DNA from: an uncultured bacterium
GTDB lineage: Bacteria > Planctomycetota > GCA-002687715
Assembly: GCA_902826835.1 (NCBI GenBank)
Contig: CADEGH010000019.1
Span: forward strand, 1 to 64,000
Length of the DNA stretch: 64,000 nucleotides
Direction: 5' to 3'
The translations under genes were made by a program, and so were the position numbers. The notes under the pieces are model-generated. The model had not been told where the DNA came from, did no database searches, and worked only from the letters and a program-made list of their open reading frames with translations. Shown here in pieces: positions 1 to 8,798 of the stretch (within the stretch, counting starts at the first letter, position 1; each line of letters starts with the position of its first letter).

Positions 1-1750
1 CCTCCTTCGGATTTTCGCGGGACAGGAGACGGACCTCACCTGCGCCGAGGGTGCGCCAGCGTTCAACCGAAGCCTGGCCGGCATTGGCCCGGGCCGAAGC
101 CTGCGGGAGCACCACGACTTTGGCCGTCGCACCTCCGGCAAGTTCGAGAGCACGGGTGAGAATGGAATCGACTGTGCCTCCCCCGCCCACGATGACCAGG
201 TGCCCCCGCGCGGGAGTGACGGGAGTCCGACGTTCCTCTGCCTCATCCGAGGAATCATCCATCATCCACACCCGCCGCAATTCAATGTGATGAGGCAGAT
301 TGAACCAGTTGGGAACCTGAGCGGTCGCCGTTCCGATCGCGTGATCACCCTGGAGAGTCAATCGAAACTCGAATTCGGGAAGGCCGAAGTAAGCGGCTTG
401 AGTGGAGAGCAAAAGCGGCGCTCGCGCCACGAGGCGCGTGGACTCGAGGGACACTTGCCGCAGCGGAATTTCGGACGTGTTGGCCCCGAGCCGCAAGGAG
501 GCACGATTGGACGGCCTGATCATGAGGCTCATGTCGATCGGGCCGTTTGGATGGAAAAAGCGGCCCAACCAAGTTCCGTGCCACCCCGAAGGATCGGAAG
601 GGACCGGAGTCGACGCGGGCGCTCGCTCGGGTTCCCGATTCCGCACCTCCGGAAAAAACCAAGCTGAGGCCAGTCGATCCACGTCCGCGCAGAGCGTATT
701 TTGGGCGGCGTTGGCGAGAATCACGAGACCGTCACCGGTGGAAGGAAAGCCTCGTGTCAACGTGGCGACCCCGGGCATCGACCCGGTGTGCGAAAACGAC
801 TCCTGCCCGCGCACCCGATCGACACGCCAGCCGATGCCAAAACTGGAGATCGCCTCCGACTCGGCCGATTGGGTGCGCATGGCCCGGGCGGAGGCCGCGG
901 TCAATACCCGCTTTCCGTCGAGTTCCCCTTCGTTCAGGTGCAAGAGCAAGAATCGCGCGAGATCGCGCGCGGAGGTCCGGAATGCAGAGGCTCCGGGGTG
1001 ATCGAAGTCGTAATAGGCGATGGGCTGGAACTCGCCGGCCGCGTCCTTGACGTACGGAATTGCCGAGTGACCGAGATCCTCTCCGCGCACCCGATCGCTC
1101 GATCGTTTCATGCCAGTCGGTTCGAACAATTCGCGCGCCACAAAATCCGGCCACGGCGTTTTCGAGGCTCGCTCCACCGCATGGCCGAGCACTCCGAACC
1201 CGAAATTGGAATACACGTTGGCTTTACCAGCGGGAGTACTGGCAAATCCGTAGCGGCGGATGGATTCCTCCATGCCTGGGAGTGGCATTCCGGGATAGAA
1301 GAAATTCCAGTGAGTAGGCAGACCTGCGGTGTGGTTGGCGAGCCGGCGTAGCGTGATCGCGTCGGCGGGGCCTCGGAACGACCGCAAGCCCGGTGCCTCC
1401 AGATAGCGATTGACCGGACGATCCAGATCCAGGAGACCTCGCTCGACTGCGATCATGAGTGCCGTCGCGGTGATCGGTTTGGATATCGACGCCAAGAGGT
1501 AAACCGAGTCCAGGGTGGCCGGGCGCTTGGTCGCCCGTTCCGCCTCGCCGAAAGCTTCGGAATGGACGATCCGCCCTCCCCGCAGGAGAACCAGGGCGGC
1601 GGATGGGACTTCTCCTTTCTGGACTGCCAGCGCCACGCGTTGCCGGATCGGTTCGACCGAAGGATCGCTACCGGGCGGTGGTGAAGGGTCTTGGGCGGTC
1701 AGCCCCGATGCAAGAACGAGCAGCCAGGACAGAAACTGGGATCGGCTCAT
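1..1750 (-). CDS. Serine beta-lactamase-like hydrolase fused to a cyanophycinase-like domain (3' end off window)
   Basis: At least 583 codons are open from the ATG at 1748-1750 to the window edge, so the C-terminus is missing. The N-terminus is a signal peptide. A class C beta-lactamase/penicillin-binding fold follows: S88-I-S-K91 (SxxK nucleophile), Y180-S-N182 (YxN) and H321-T-G323 (KTG equivalent). Residues about 350-500 are a beta-rich segment I do not recognise. From about residue 513 the protein reads VIVGGGGTVDS followed by ARANAGQAS, which resembles the start of S51/cyanophycinase-type peptidases. Beta-lactamase-family serine hydrolases act on D-Ala peptides, esters or related substrates; the real substrate here is unknown. 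It starts 9 bases after the stop of the Rsm22-like gene and is probably co-transcribed with it. The first domain is secure; the second rests on about 70 visible residues. Confidence 0.8.
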   Translation of the reverse strand, partial: MSRSQFLSWLLVLASGLTAQDPSPPPGSDPSVEPIRQRVALAVQKGEVPSAALVLLRGGRIVHSEAFGEAERATKRPATLDSVYLLASISKPITATALMIAVERGLLDLDRPVNRYLEAPGLRSFRGPADAITLRRLANHTAGLPTHWNFFYPGMPLPGMEESIRRYGFASTPAGKANVYSNFGFGVLGHAVERASKTPWPDFVARELFEPTGMKRSSDRVRGEDLGHSAIPYVKDAAGEFQPIAYYDFDHPGASAFRTSARDLARFLLLHLNEGELDGKRVLTAASARAMRTQSAESEAISSFGIGWRVDRVRGQESFSHTGSMPGVATLTRGFPSTGDGLVILANAAQNTLCADVDRLASAWFFPEVRNREPERAPASTPVPSDPSGWHGTWLGRFFHPNGPIDMSLMIRPSNRASLRLGANTSEIPLRQVSLESTRLVARAPLLLSTQAAYFGLPEFEFRLTLQGDHAIGTATAQVPNWFNLPHHIELRRVWMMDDSSDEAEERRTPVTPARGHLVIVGGGGTVDSILTRALELAGGATAKVVVLPQASARANAGQASVERWRTLGAGEVRLLSRENPKE

Positions 1751-1759
1751 TCCGCGAGA

Positions 1760-2800
1760 TTACCCGGTTTCATCCGGGATCGTCGACTCCCCGGCATTTC
1801 CGCGCGGGTCCTGGGCGCTGGGACTCCACTTCGTCAAGCGCGTACCCGTGAGCTCGGCTACGCCGACCTTCTCCCACCCGCGGTCCCGCTCCCAACCACG
1901 AAAGAGCGCGCGGTCGGTGCGTTCGAGAAAGTCGGCATCGACGAGGCCGGACTCCATGCAGAGCGTCAAGCACGCTCGTCCTCGTGACAACCTCGGGCGC
2001 CCGAGGATTCGCGCATTCGCCGCTCCCGGGCGACCGCTCGATCGCTCCAGGGCGATGAACGAATAAGGCAGGCTACGCAGATCGACCCCGACCGCCCGGC
2101 CAAACGCGACCCAATCGGCGTCCGTGGCGACCGGAGGCAACTCCGTCGCAAAGCTGTGGCACCAATCCGATTCGCGACCGGGAACGAGCACCCCACACGC
2201 GCTGGCGTGCGGACACGGGGCGAGGATCTCGTGCGTCGCGATCAAATCGTCTCGGATCAGGGACAGGCGTCGACTGGTCACGCGACTTCCCGGTTCGACC
2301 CAGATTACGCTGCGGGCACTTCGTGCGAGCTCGAGGACCCGGGCCAGCTCCGACTCGTCGAGCTCATCCAGCACATGGCTCAAGAGCAGGACATCGACGG
2401 GGCGATTTGGCAGGGCCAGGACCACCTCAAGGCCGGGATATTGCTTACGAGTGCTAAGCGCCGCGTACTCGCGAGCCTTCAGGTCCCGGTCCCACAAGTA
2501 CATGGGGAATTCGGAGCTTGTTCCCTGCGCGGCCAGCCATCGCCGCGAGGCAACTCCGGTCCCGCATCCGTAGTCCAAGACGCTCCCGCGCGCCGGCGTC
2601 CGATCTCGCGATTGCAGTTCCTGGAGCACGGCATCCCATTTCCACCCGATGCGCTCGGCAAACGTCTGGTCGTAGAGCGCCAGATCCCGCTCGTCCTGCC
2701 AGTAGGAGGTGCGCGCCCAATGAGGCTCCGACTCGAAGCCGAGAAAGCGCTGGCGCAGACGTTGGAGCCGGGCCAGATCGCCCGCCGTCAAGGGTTCCAT
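1760..2800 (-). CDS. Small ribosomal subunit Rsm22-family protein (SAM-dependent methyltransferase fold)
   Basis: 346 aa from the ATG at 2798-2800; the open frame extends further upstream but that part overlaps the HEAT/lipoyl gene in another frame, so the internal ATG (protein start MEPLTAGD) is preferred. Motif I of a class I methyltransferase is clear (VLDYGCGTGVASR), with the following acidic region LLLSHVLDELDE. The family's Cys/His signature is present: CPHASAC, then DWCH. The C-terminal part keeps the RPR...LTLC pattern of Rsm22. Rsm22-like proteins associate with the small ribosomal subunit and in mitochondria are assembly factors with a probable Fe-S cluster; the bacterial role is less clear. 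It sits at the end of the bc-complex gene run, 28 bases after the HEAT/lipoyl gene, with no obvious functional link. Confidence 0.8.
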   Translation of the reverse strand: MEPLTAGDLARLQRLRQRFLGFESEPHWARTSYWQDERDLALYDQTFAERIGWKWDAVLQELQSRDRTPARGSVLDYGCGTGVASRRWLAAQGTSSEFPMYLWDRDLKAREYAALSTRKQYPGLEVVLALPNRPVDVLLLSHVLDELDESELARVLELARSARSVIWVEPGSRVTSRRLSLIRDDLIATHEILAPCPHASACGVLVPGRESDWCHSFATELPPVATDADWVAFGRAVGVDLRSLPYSFIALERSSGRPGAANARILGRPRLSRGRACLTLCMESGLVDADFLERTDRALFRGWERDRGWEKVGVAELTGTRLTKWSPSAQDPRGNAGESTIPDETG

Positions 2801-2828
2801 GGATTGGGATCGTAGCGGCCGAAGGGGC

Positions 2829-3665
2829 TCAGCGGGACTGGATCGCCGCGATCGTCTTCTGAGCTTGCGCCGACACTTCGCGCGACATGCCAGCCACGCG
2901 TCCGTCCGCGAAGGGACGGAGGGTTTCGATATCGGCCTGAATGCCCACCGACTGGAGCGCGTGGAGGACGTTGAGCACGCTCTTCGGTTCCGGACTAACC
3001 ACGAGGAGGACATCGCCAGCGGAGACCGTGGCTCCGTCTTTGGCGTTGACCTCGCGTATCTCGCCGTTGAAGGCGGCTCGCAGGGGGAACGTCTGTCCTC
3101 CCGGCGCGACGATTGACCCCAAGTCTCGGCCCATGCTGGCCGGGTCCCCCACCTTGGTCGAGAGTTCGAGCACTCCTCCCCCGGGGGCGACCACCGCAAG
3201 GGGCTTCAGGGCCTCCAGCAAGACGGGGCGAGCGCTCCCGTCTTTGAAATTCGAAAGGGAGCAGGCCGCGTTGCGCCGGGTCGCGAGGGAGTCGTCCGAG
3301 AGCATCCCGCGCAGGGCCGCTTGATACTCCGGTGCGGGCTCCCTGCCCATGACCCACGCCACCAATTCGCGGACCTCGTGGCGTGGGTGTTTCGCCAGTG
3401 TCACCACCGGGCCCCGGAACTTCTCGCGGGCGGGGAACTGGGGGCTGAGGCGCGCCTCGAGCTGGACGAGGGCGTGTTGAAGGGTCCGCGGATCCTCGGT
3501 CTCCGCCAAGCGCTCCAGAACCTGGGCATCGGTCAGATCGCGACCGAACCAGTCCCGATACCAACCGAAGAAGAAGAGCAGCATCATCCCCAAGATCAAG
3601 AAGAGGACGAAGGGGAACGGCGACCGCGGTGGTGGGGTGGGGATGCCCGGAAGTGCGTCGGTCAT
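2829..3665 (-). CDS. Membrane-anchored HEAT-repeat protein with a C-terminal lipoyl/HlyD-like domain
   Basis: 278 aa. A proline-rich N-terminus leads into one membrane helix (about residues 17-36, FPFVLFLILGMMLLFFFGW). The central part (about 45-165) is alpha-helical with HEAT-like units, for example HPRHEVRELVAWVMG and SLATRRNAACSLSNF. Residues about 185-235 read as a barrel-sandwich hybrid domain: FNGEIREVNAKDGATVSAGD then VLLVVSP. The usual biotin/lipoyl lysine is absent at the hairpin tip, so it is more likely a structural or HlyD-like domain than a swinging-arm carrier. It starts 10 bases after the stop of the octahaem cytochrome gene and is the last respiratory gene of this run, suggesting a structural or assembly role for that complex. 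I know no characterised protein with this domain order. Confidence 0.75.
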   Translation of the reverse strand: MTDALPGIPTPPPRSPFPFVLFLILGMMLLFFFGWYRDWFGRDLTDAQVLERLAETEDPRTLQHALVQLEARLSPQFPAREKFRGPVVTLAKHPRHEVRELVAWVMGREPAPEYQAALRGMLSDDSLATRRNAACSLSNFKDGSARPVLLEALKPLAVVAPGGGVLELSTKVGDPASMGRDLGSIVAPGGQTFPLRAAFNGEIREVNAKDGATVSAGDVLLVVSPEPKSVLNVLHALQSVGIQADIETLRPFADGRVAGMSREVSAQAQKTIAAIQSR

Positions 3666-3675
3666 ACGGACCGAA

Positions 3676-6600
3676 TCACTTACCGGTCTCGGCGCGCTTC
3701 ATCCGGTGGAAGGCGGCCTCGTCCTCGTCCCAAGCGGCGAAATAGCGGACGAGAAGATCGGCATGGTCCCCCTCGTACGCCGCGAGCTTGGCGAGAAGGT
3801 CCGGCCCGAGTCGACCTTTCGCGGTCTCGTTCATCGGCTTGATCTTCCACTGCCCGGCCGCGTTCTTCTCGAAGATCGCCGGCATCGCAGTGCCCGGAAT
3901 GACGCTGTTGGGTTCGGTGATCCACTTCTTCGTCCAGGTCGGGCGAATGCGAGCCGCCAGCGGCTCGAAGGAAGGAGCGTAGGTCGTCTCGGGGTTGATA
4001 GCGACCTCGCCTCCGAGCAAGTGGCAGTTCGAACAATCGCCACCGGTGAAGACGGCCCGCGCAACGTCGAGCTCGTCGCCCTTGAGCTTGGCCACGAGCG
4101 GTCGGCTGTAGCTGTCGGTCAACTTCGCCATCGCGGCGAAGAACCGCACCAACTTGCTGCGCTCACGTTCCGAAAGGTCGTAGGTCGGCATGCGGACCAT
4201 CAGACCCTTGCGCACGCCATTGCCGTGGAAGGCCTCGGGATCGTCGGTGAGCGCGGGGTTCGCGAGGAAATTCGAGAACCAATCCGGGTCGACGCGCGAT
4301 CCTTGGCCCACCAAAGTCGGCGGCCTGCCGTTCAATCCGGGCACTCCCTCGAAACCGGCGCCATCCTGATAGATGGGCAGGTTCCAAAGCGGCGGAGTCT
4401 CTCCGGGCAGAATCTGGTGACAGCCTTGGCAGTTGTACTTCTTGACCACCCACCAGCCGTCGCGAAGGTCTTTTTGGAGTCCCTGCGGAGCGAACTGGAG
4501 GGCCGGAGGAATCGCGGCATCCACCGACCCGAGGATGAAGGTCGTGACGGCATCGATGTCCTGCTCAATCGCGGCCTTGTTCTCCGCGTAGCCGGGCTCG
4601 TCCGGGCGAGGCCAGAAAGAGGGCATGCGGGTTCGATCGAACCAGCTCGCGAACATCCTGCCTTTATCCCAGATCTCGGGATTGCGCAGCTTGTTCTCGA
4701 AGAAGCCCTTGTGGTCGTACTGGCTGTGCCGGTCCTCGTGACGAGGATCCTGCATGTGCTTGAAGGCGTGGGTTTGAGTGCCGAAATCGAGGCGCTCCAA
4801 CGGCTTCGAGCCTTCCTGGGTCAGCTCGACTCCGATCACACCTTCTGCTTCGAGGCCGTTGATTTGATGGCAGCCCGCGCAGCCGAGGTGTTTGACCAGA
4901 CGCTCACCCTCGCCGAAGAGGGCCTTGTTCGTGAGGAAGGTCAGGGCCTGCTCGGAGCTCGAGTAGGTGGCCCCTTCGGCCTTCTTCGTCACGAGCCAAG
5001 CCGCGATGTCCCGTGCATCCTGGTCGGAGAGACGCAGGTTGGGCATGGTCGCCATGCTGTTGTGAAGCTTGGGATTCTGAATCCAGCTGGCGAGGTAATC
5101 GAACGTCGCCTTCTCGCCGACGCGCGAGAGATTGGCTGCGAAGTCGTTTCCGATCAGCTCGAACTCGTCGGTTTCGACCTGGTGGCAGGCCAAACAACCA
5201 CGGGTGATGAGGAGCTTCTGCCCATTTTCGGGATCCCCCTCCTCCGCGTCGCGCAGCGCTGCCGGCTTGGCGTTTTGCCAGAGGTAGGCGGCCACCGCCA
5301 AGGCCTGTTCGTTGTCCAGGCGGAAGCGCGGCATCTTCGTGTCGGGCCGGAAGGCCCGAGGATCGAGCAGCCACGGCACGAGCCACTCGGGCTTGAGCTT
5401 CGTGGTGACCTCGTTCAGGTTCGGGCCTACCTTTTTCGTCTCGAGCTTGAGCCCGGCGATCGCCTTTTCAATCTCGACGCGCTCGGTGGCGGCAAGGTGT
5501 AGCTTTTGGCGTTCGGCAGGCGTCTTGGCGTACGCCGCTTCGACTTGTTCGGGCGAGGAATCCGAGTTCTCGGCGACCTCCGTCAGGCGACCCACCTCGA
5601 TTTCGGTACGCGCCATACGCTCGACCGTCGACGCGAGCGCCTGCTGCATCGACTTGAGCTCGTCCGCTTCGGGATTGAAGCCCTTGTAGGGGTGACAGCC
5701 CCAGCAGCCGCGCTCGAAGAAAATTTCGCGCCCCTGATTCAGGGTCGTGGCCTGAGTCAGGAACTGGTCGGTCTGGTGGCACTGAACGCAGCCGGCCTCG
5801 ATGTTTTCCTTGTAGGGCAGCGGCCACAGCCAGTGTTTATAGCGGCCATGGGCCTTCTCGATCGAGGTCAGGCCGATGCCGTTGCCACCGTGGCAGGGGG
5901 AGCAGCCGAACCGCTCCGGATCGTGCGTCTTCAGTAGCTCGGGGTGCGGGTGGCTCGTAAATTCCTTGCGACCCTGCACATCCGCCAGCGTGAGTTCCAC
6001 GGGACTGCGAACCCCAAGGTGGCAGGTCTCGCAGCGGTCCACGAATTCTTCGCCGGGCCCGGTGCCGGTCTTCACGTGAATTTGCTTCACCTCGTAGATG
6101 AAGCTGTCGAGACCGGAGTCGAGGGAGTCCAATGCCGCCGGGTCGATTGCGCGCGACTGGCGCTTCACGAATTCATCCAGCCTGGCTTTGGCCTCATCGG
6201 CCGCGCGGCCGACCGCCGCCATCTGGCCCTGGAGATCGCCCTGGAGCTGCTTCAGGCGAGTGAACTCCGACGTCATTTGGTCGTAGTTCCACGAGACCGG
6301 CTTTTCTTCACCCGGGAAGCGGAGCGTGACCTGGCGGTCTTTGACCTTCTTGAGCTCGTTCAAGTAGCGGCGCTGCTTTTCGGTATCGCCATCGGCCCCG
6401 GCATGCTCGGCGCGGTAGACAAACGCCGCCGCCTCCGACTTGGCCACCTTGACCGGCTCGGAGAGCACTTTGATGCGGGGGAGAACCGCATTGACGAGTT
6501 CGTCCTGGAGGGCAGCCTTGGTCGGAGCGACCGCCGCGGAAGCGGCGTCCGCCGCCGCCTTCAGGGACTTGTACTCGTCGGAAGCCAGAACCCGAGCCGA

Positions 6601-6849
6601 GTCCTTCGCAGAATTCGAGCGCAAGCCGTCGTAGGCCTTGGGAGCAATTTCGTGCACCCAGTCCTTCTGAATACGTTTGTAGGGACGACGGACGAATCCT
6701 TCGTCGTACAGCGCCCAGGCGCCGGAAATGAGGAGGGCCACCACCGAGAGGAAGGCCGGCCAAAGCAGGCTGCCGTGTTCGATGGGGTCTTTGGGCACGC
6801 TCGAGGCATCGGCCGGAGCGGAATTTTTCTTGGAGGTCTCAGTGGCCAT
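3676..6849 (-). CDS. Membrane-anchored octahaem cytochrome c subunit of a bc-type complex
   Basis: 1057 aa. An N-terminal membrane anchor (about residues 28-48) is followed by about 200 residues of charged helical, possibly coiled-coil sequence. Eight CxxCH haem c motifs then follow, at about residues 273 (CETCH), 314 (CSPCH), 354 (CVQCH), 381 (CWGCH), 551 (CLACH), 656 (CAGCH), 805 (CQGCH) and 938 (CSNCH). The first four are clustered and the last four are spaced as separate monohaem cytochrome c-like modules. The gene starts 6 bases after the stop of the cytochrome b C-terminal gene. No separate cytochrome c1 is seen, so this protein probably takes electrons from the Rieske/cytochrome b pair and passes them to periplasmic carriers. 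The haem-motif reading is secure; the partner assignment comes from gene order. Confidence 0.9.
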   Translation of the reverse strand: MATETSKKNSAPADASSVPKDPIEHGSLLWPAFLSVVALLISGAWALYDEGFVRRPYKRIQKDWVHEIAPKAYDGLRSNSAKDSARVLASDEYKSLKAAADAASAAVAPTKAALQDELVNAVLPRIKVLSEPVKVAKSEAAAFVYRAEHAGADGDTEKQRRYLNELKKVKDRQVTLRFPGEEKPVSWNYDQMTSEFTRLKQLQGDLQGQMAAVGRAADEAKARLDEFVKRQSRAIDPAALDSLDSGLDSFIYEVKQIHVKTGTGPGEEFVDRCETCHLGVRSPVELTLADVQGRKEFTSHPHPELLKTHDPERFGCSPCHGGNGIGLTSIEKAHGRYKHWLWPLPYKENIEAGCVQCHQTDQFLTQATTLNQGREIFFERGCWGCHPYKGFNPEADELKSMQQALASTVERMARTEIEVGRLTEVAENSDSSPEQVEAAYAKTPAERQKLHLAATERVEIEKAIAGLKLETKKVGPNLNEVTTKLKPEWLVPWLLDPRAFRPDTKMPRFRLDNEQALAVAAYLWQNAKPAALRDAEEGDPENGQKLLITRGCLACHQVETDEFELIGNDFAANLSRVGEKATFDYLASWIQNPKLHNSMATMPNLRLSDQDARDIAAWLVTKKAEGATYSSSEQALTFLTNKALFGEGERLVKHLGCAGCHQINGLEAEGVIGVELTQEGSKPLERLDFGTQTHAFKHMQDPRHEDRHSQYDHKGFFENKLRNPEIWDKGRMFASWFDRTRMPSFWPRPDEPGYAENKAAIEQDIDAVTTFILGSVDAAIPPALQFAPQGLQKDLRDGWWVVKKYNCQGCHQILPGETPPLWNLPIYQDGAGFEGVPGLNGRPPTLVGQGSRVDPDWFSNFLANPALTDDPEAFHGNGVRKGLMVRMPTYDLSERERSKLVRFFAAMAKLTDSYSRPLVAKLKGDELDVARAVFTGGDCSNCHLLGGEVAINPETTYAPSFEPLAARIRPTWTKKWITEPNSVIPGTAMPAIFEKNAAGQWKIKPMNETAKGRLGPDLLAKLAAYEGDHADLLVRYFAAWDEDEAAFHRMKRAETGK

Positions 6850-6855
6850 GACGCC

Positions 6856-7785
6856 TCAAACGTTGAACCAGGGAGTGACCCAGAAGTTCTTGACGTGGAA
6901 CACCAGACGAGCGATGACCTTCACCACGACGATGATCTGGAAGACCCAGAACTGCATCATCACGATGTATTGCAGTTTGCTCATGGACTGCAACATGCGG
7001 GGGTAGCACTTCTTCAAGAAGAGGTGGGTCAATGCCCCGGTGATTCCCCCGAGTGCGAGCAGGAAGCCCAAGCCGAAGAAAAACGTCGGCCAGGTCCCCT
7101 CGATCCCGAAGTATGCGTGGAGATCGTAATTGACCTCGTGGTCGACGCGGTGATGATCCCACGTCTGCCCGGGCCAGAACCAAAGCCAGCCGGGTCCGCG
7201 AATGAAGGTGCCGATCACCACCATCACCACCCACAGCACGATGAAGCCGAACAGGAAGGTGCCGACCGCAAATTTGCGCTGCTTCCAGGTGTAGTAGCCG
7301 TTCCCGAGGGGGTTGGTGTCGATGTAGGGAATCGCCATCAGGCCACCGAGAATGATGGACGGCAAGACCACACCGGCGATCCACGGGTCGAAGTACACCA
7401 GGAGTTCTTGAAGGCCCAGGAAGTACCAGGGGGCCTTGGACGGATTCATGGTGAGGTTGGGATTCGCGGGCTCCTCCAAGGGAGCATCGAGGCAAATCGA
7501 CCACACGATCATGAACGCCGTCACGATGATCATCGCGATGAACTCGCGCTTGAGCAGGTGCGGCCAAACGTGGACGGTGGGCGCCCACGAAGGGTGATGC
7601 GGGAAGGTGGTGCGGTGGTGGGTCTTCCGCAGATCAGGATCCGCCTCGAGTCGGGCGATCAGCCGGTCGTTTTTGAACGCCTGGCTGAACGCCATCCAGA
7701 GGTAGAACGGCAAGAGCACGAGCAGAAGCACGATGGGCACGTTGTCAGGCAGTGCCACCAGCTTCCAAATTTGTTCCCAATCCAT
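6856..7785 (-). CDS. Cytochrome b C-terminal part (subunit IV-like)
   Basis: 309 aa from the ATG at 7783-7785 (MDWEQIWK), preceded by a GAGGG stretch; an upstream GTG at 7836 would add 17 residues but lacks a better ribosome site. The PWYFLG motif with following LQELLVYFDPW matches the PEWYFLP/Qo-site region of subunit IV and the C-terminal half of cytochrome b. Several hydrophobic helices follow, including one at about 195-215 (FIVLWVVMVVIGTF), and there are extra C-terminal helices beyond the usual 160 residues of subunit IV. The protein would form the second half of the split cytochrome b in the cytoplasmic membrane, contributing to the quinol oxidation site. It lies between the cytochrome b N-terminal gene and the octahaem cytochrome gene in one operon. 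Confidence 0.88.
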   Translation of the reverse strand: MDWEQIWKLVALPDNVPIVLLLVLLPFYLWMAFSQAFKNDRLIARLEADPDLRKTHHRTTFPHHPSWAPTVHVWPHLLKREFIAMIIVTAFMIVWSICLDAPLEEPANPNLTMNPSKAPWYFLGLQELLVYFDPWIAGVVLPSIILGGLMAIPYIDTNPLGNGYYTWKQRKFAVGTFLFGFIVLWVVMVVIGTFIRGPGWLWFWPGQTWDHHRVDHEVNYDLHAYFGIEGTWPTFFFGLGFLLALGGITGALTHLFLKKCYPRMLQSMSKLQYIVMMQFWVFQIIVVVKVIARLVFHVKNFWVTPWFNV

Positions 7786-7858
7786 CTCGAAAGCCCTCGT
7801 TCTCGCGATCCGCCGGAGGCGGCGTTCCGAAGCCACCCCAAGGGGTGGCGGGAAAAGT

Positions 7859-8773
7859 TCATTTCACCTCGGACTCGAGCATCACCGGGGCATGCCCGGA
7901 GATCGCACCGTCCTTACGGATGCGCCAGAAATGCACGATCATCAGCACCGCGGCGATGATCGGGATCGCGATGCAGTGCCAGATGTAGGCACGGAGCAAG
8001 GCGTTCGCATCGACGACCGAGCCACCCAGAAGGGCGAAGCGGACGTCGTTGAAGGCAGTGAACCCGAGCTCGGGACCGAGCGGCCCTTCGTGACCGAGGA
8101 TCGGGGTAGCTCGGGCCATGTTGGTCCCTACGGTGACCGCCCAGAAGCCAAGCTGGTCGTCCGGCAGGAGGTAGCCGGTGAAGGAAAGCAACATGGTGAA
8201 CAAAAGGAGAAGCACTCCGATGTTCCAGTTGAACTCGCGCGGGGGTTTGTAGGAGCCGGTCAAGAACACACGCATCATGTGAATCCAGGTCGTGATGACC
8301 ATGGCGTGCGCGGACCAGCGGTGCATGTTGCGCAGAAGATTGCCGAAGGGCACATCATTCTGCAAATACATGATGTCCTTGTAGGCCTGCCCCTTCGAGG
8401 GATGGAAGTAGAACATCAAAAGGGTGCCGGTCAGAGTCAGGAGCACGAAGAGATAGAAAGTGATGCCTCCCATCCCCCACGTGAAGTTGTAGCGCACCGC
8501 GTTGCGATTGATGCGCGCCGGATGCAAGTGCAAAAAGACGTTGGACAGGACCGCGAGCGAACGGTTGCGGTGCGACTTGTCCAGCTTGTGGCGGAAGATC
8601 GACTTCCAGACCTGGGTCTCTTTGTACTCGCCGCCCATGAACTTCTTGAGCGGCTCCGCCTTGGCCCGGAGGGCATTCAGCAGGCTGCCCTCGGTGTCGT
8701 TCACCGGCGGCGCTTCCGGCGCTTCCGTGCCCGCTCCATGGCCGTGCCCGTGACCGTGATCGTCGTGCGACAT
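7859..8773 (-). CDS. Cytochrome b, haem-binding N-terminal part
   Basis: 304 aa. The His/Gly-rich cytoplasmic N-terminus (HDDHGHGHGHG) precedes about 70 charged residues and then the four-helix haem b domain. Haem ligand pairs are visible: NMHRWSAH in helix B and WHCIAIPIIAAVLMIVHFW in helix D. The loops FTGYLLPDDQLGFW and RVFLTGSYKPPREFNW are typical of cytochrome b/b6. This subunit carries the two b haems of a quinol-oxidising bc/b6f-like complex in the cytoplasmic membrane. It begins 25 bases after the Rieske gene's stop; the C-terminal half of cytochrome b is encoded by the next gene (6856-7785). Confidence in family and role is high; a specific petB or qcrB name is not justified. Confidence 0.93.
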   Translation of the reverse strand: MSHDDHGHGHGHGAGTEAPEAPPVNDTEGSLLNALRAKAEPLKKFMGGEYKETQVWKSIFRHKLDKSHRNRSLAVLSNVFLHLHPARINRNAVRYNFTWGMGGITFYLFVLLTLTGTLLMFYFHPSKGQAYKDIMYLQNDVPFGNLLRNMHRWSAHAMVITTWIHMMRVFLTGSYKPPREFNWNIGVLLLLFTMLLSFTGYLLPDDQLGFWAVTVGTNMARATPILGHEGPLGPELGFTAFNDVRFALLGGSVVDANALLRAYIWHCIAIPIIAAVLMIVHFWRIRKDGAISGHAPVMLESEVK

Positions 8774-8798
8774 GGTTCGAAAGTCCCCTATTCAGCGG

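Noticed and set aside
3637..7959. Very long open frames on the plus strand opposite the octahaem cytochrome and cytochrome b genes
   Set aside because: Antisense frames of high-GC genes; low-complexity, no ribosome site or domain, and the opposite strand has complete haem and cytochrome b motifs.
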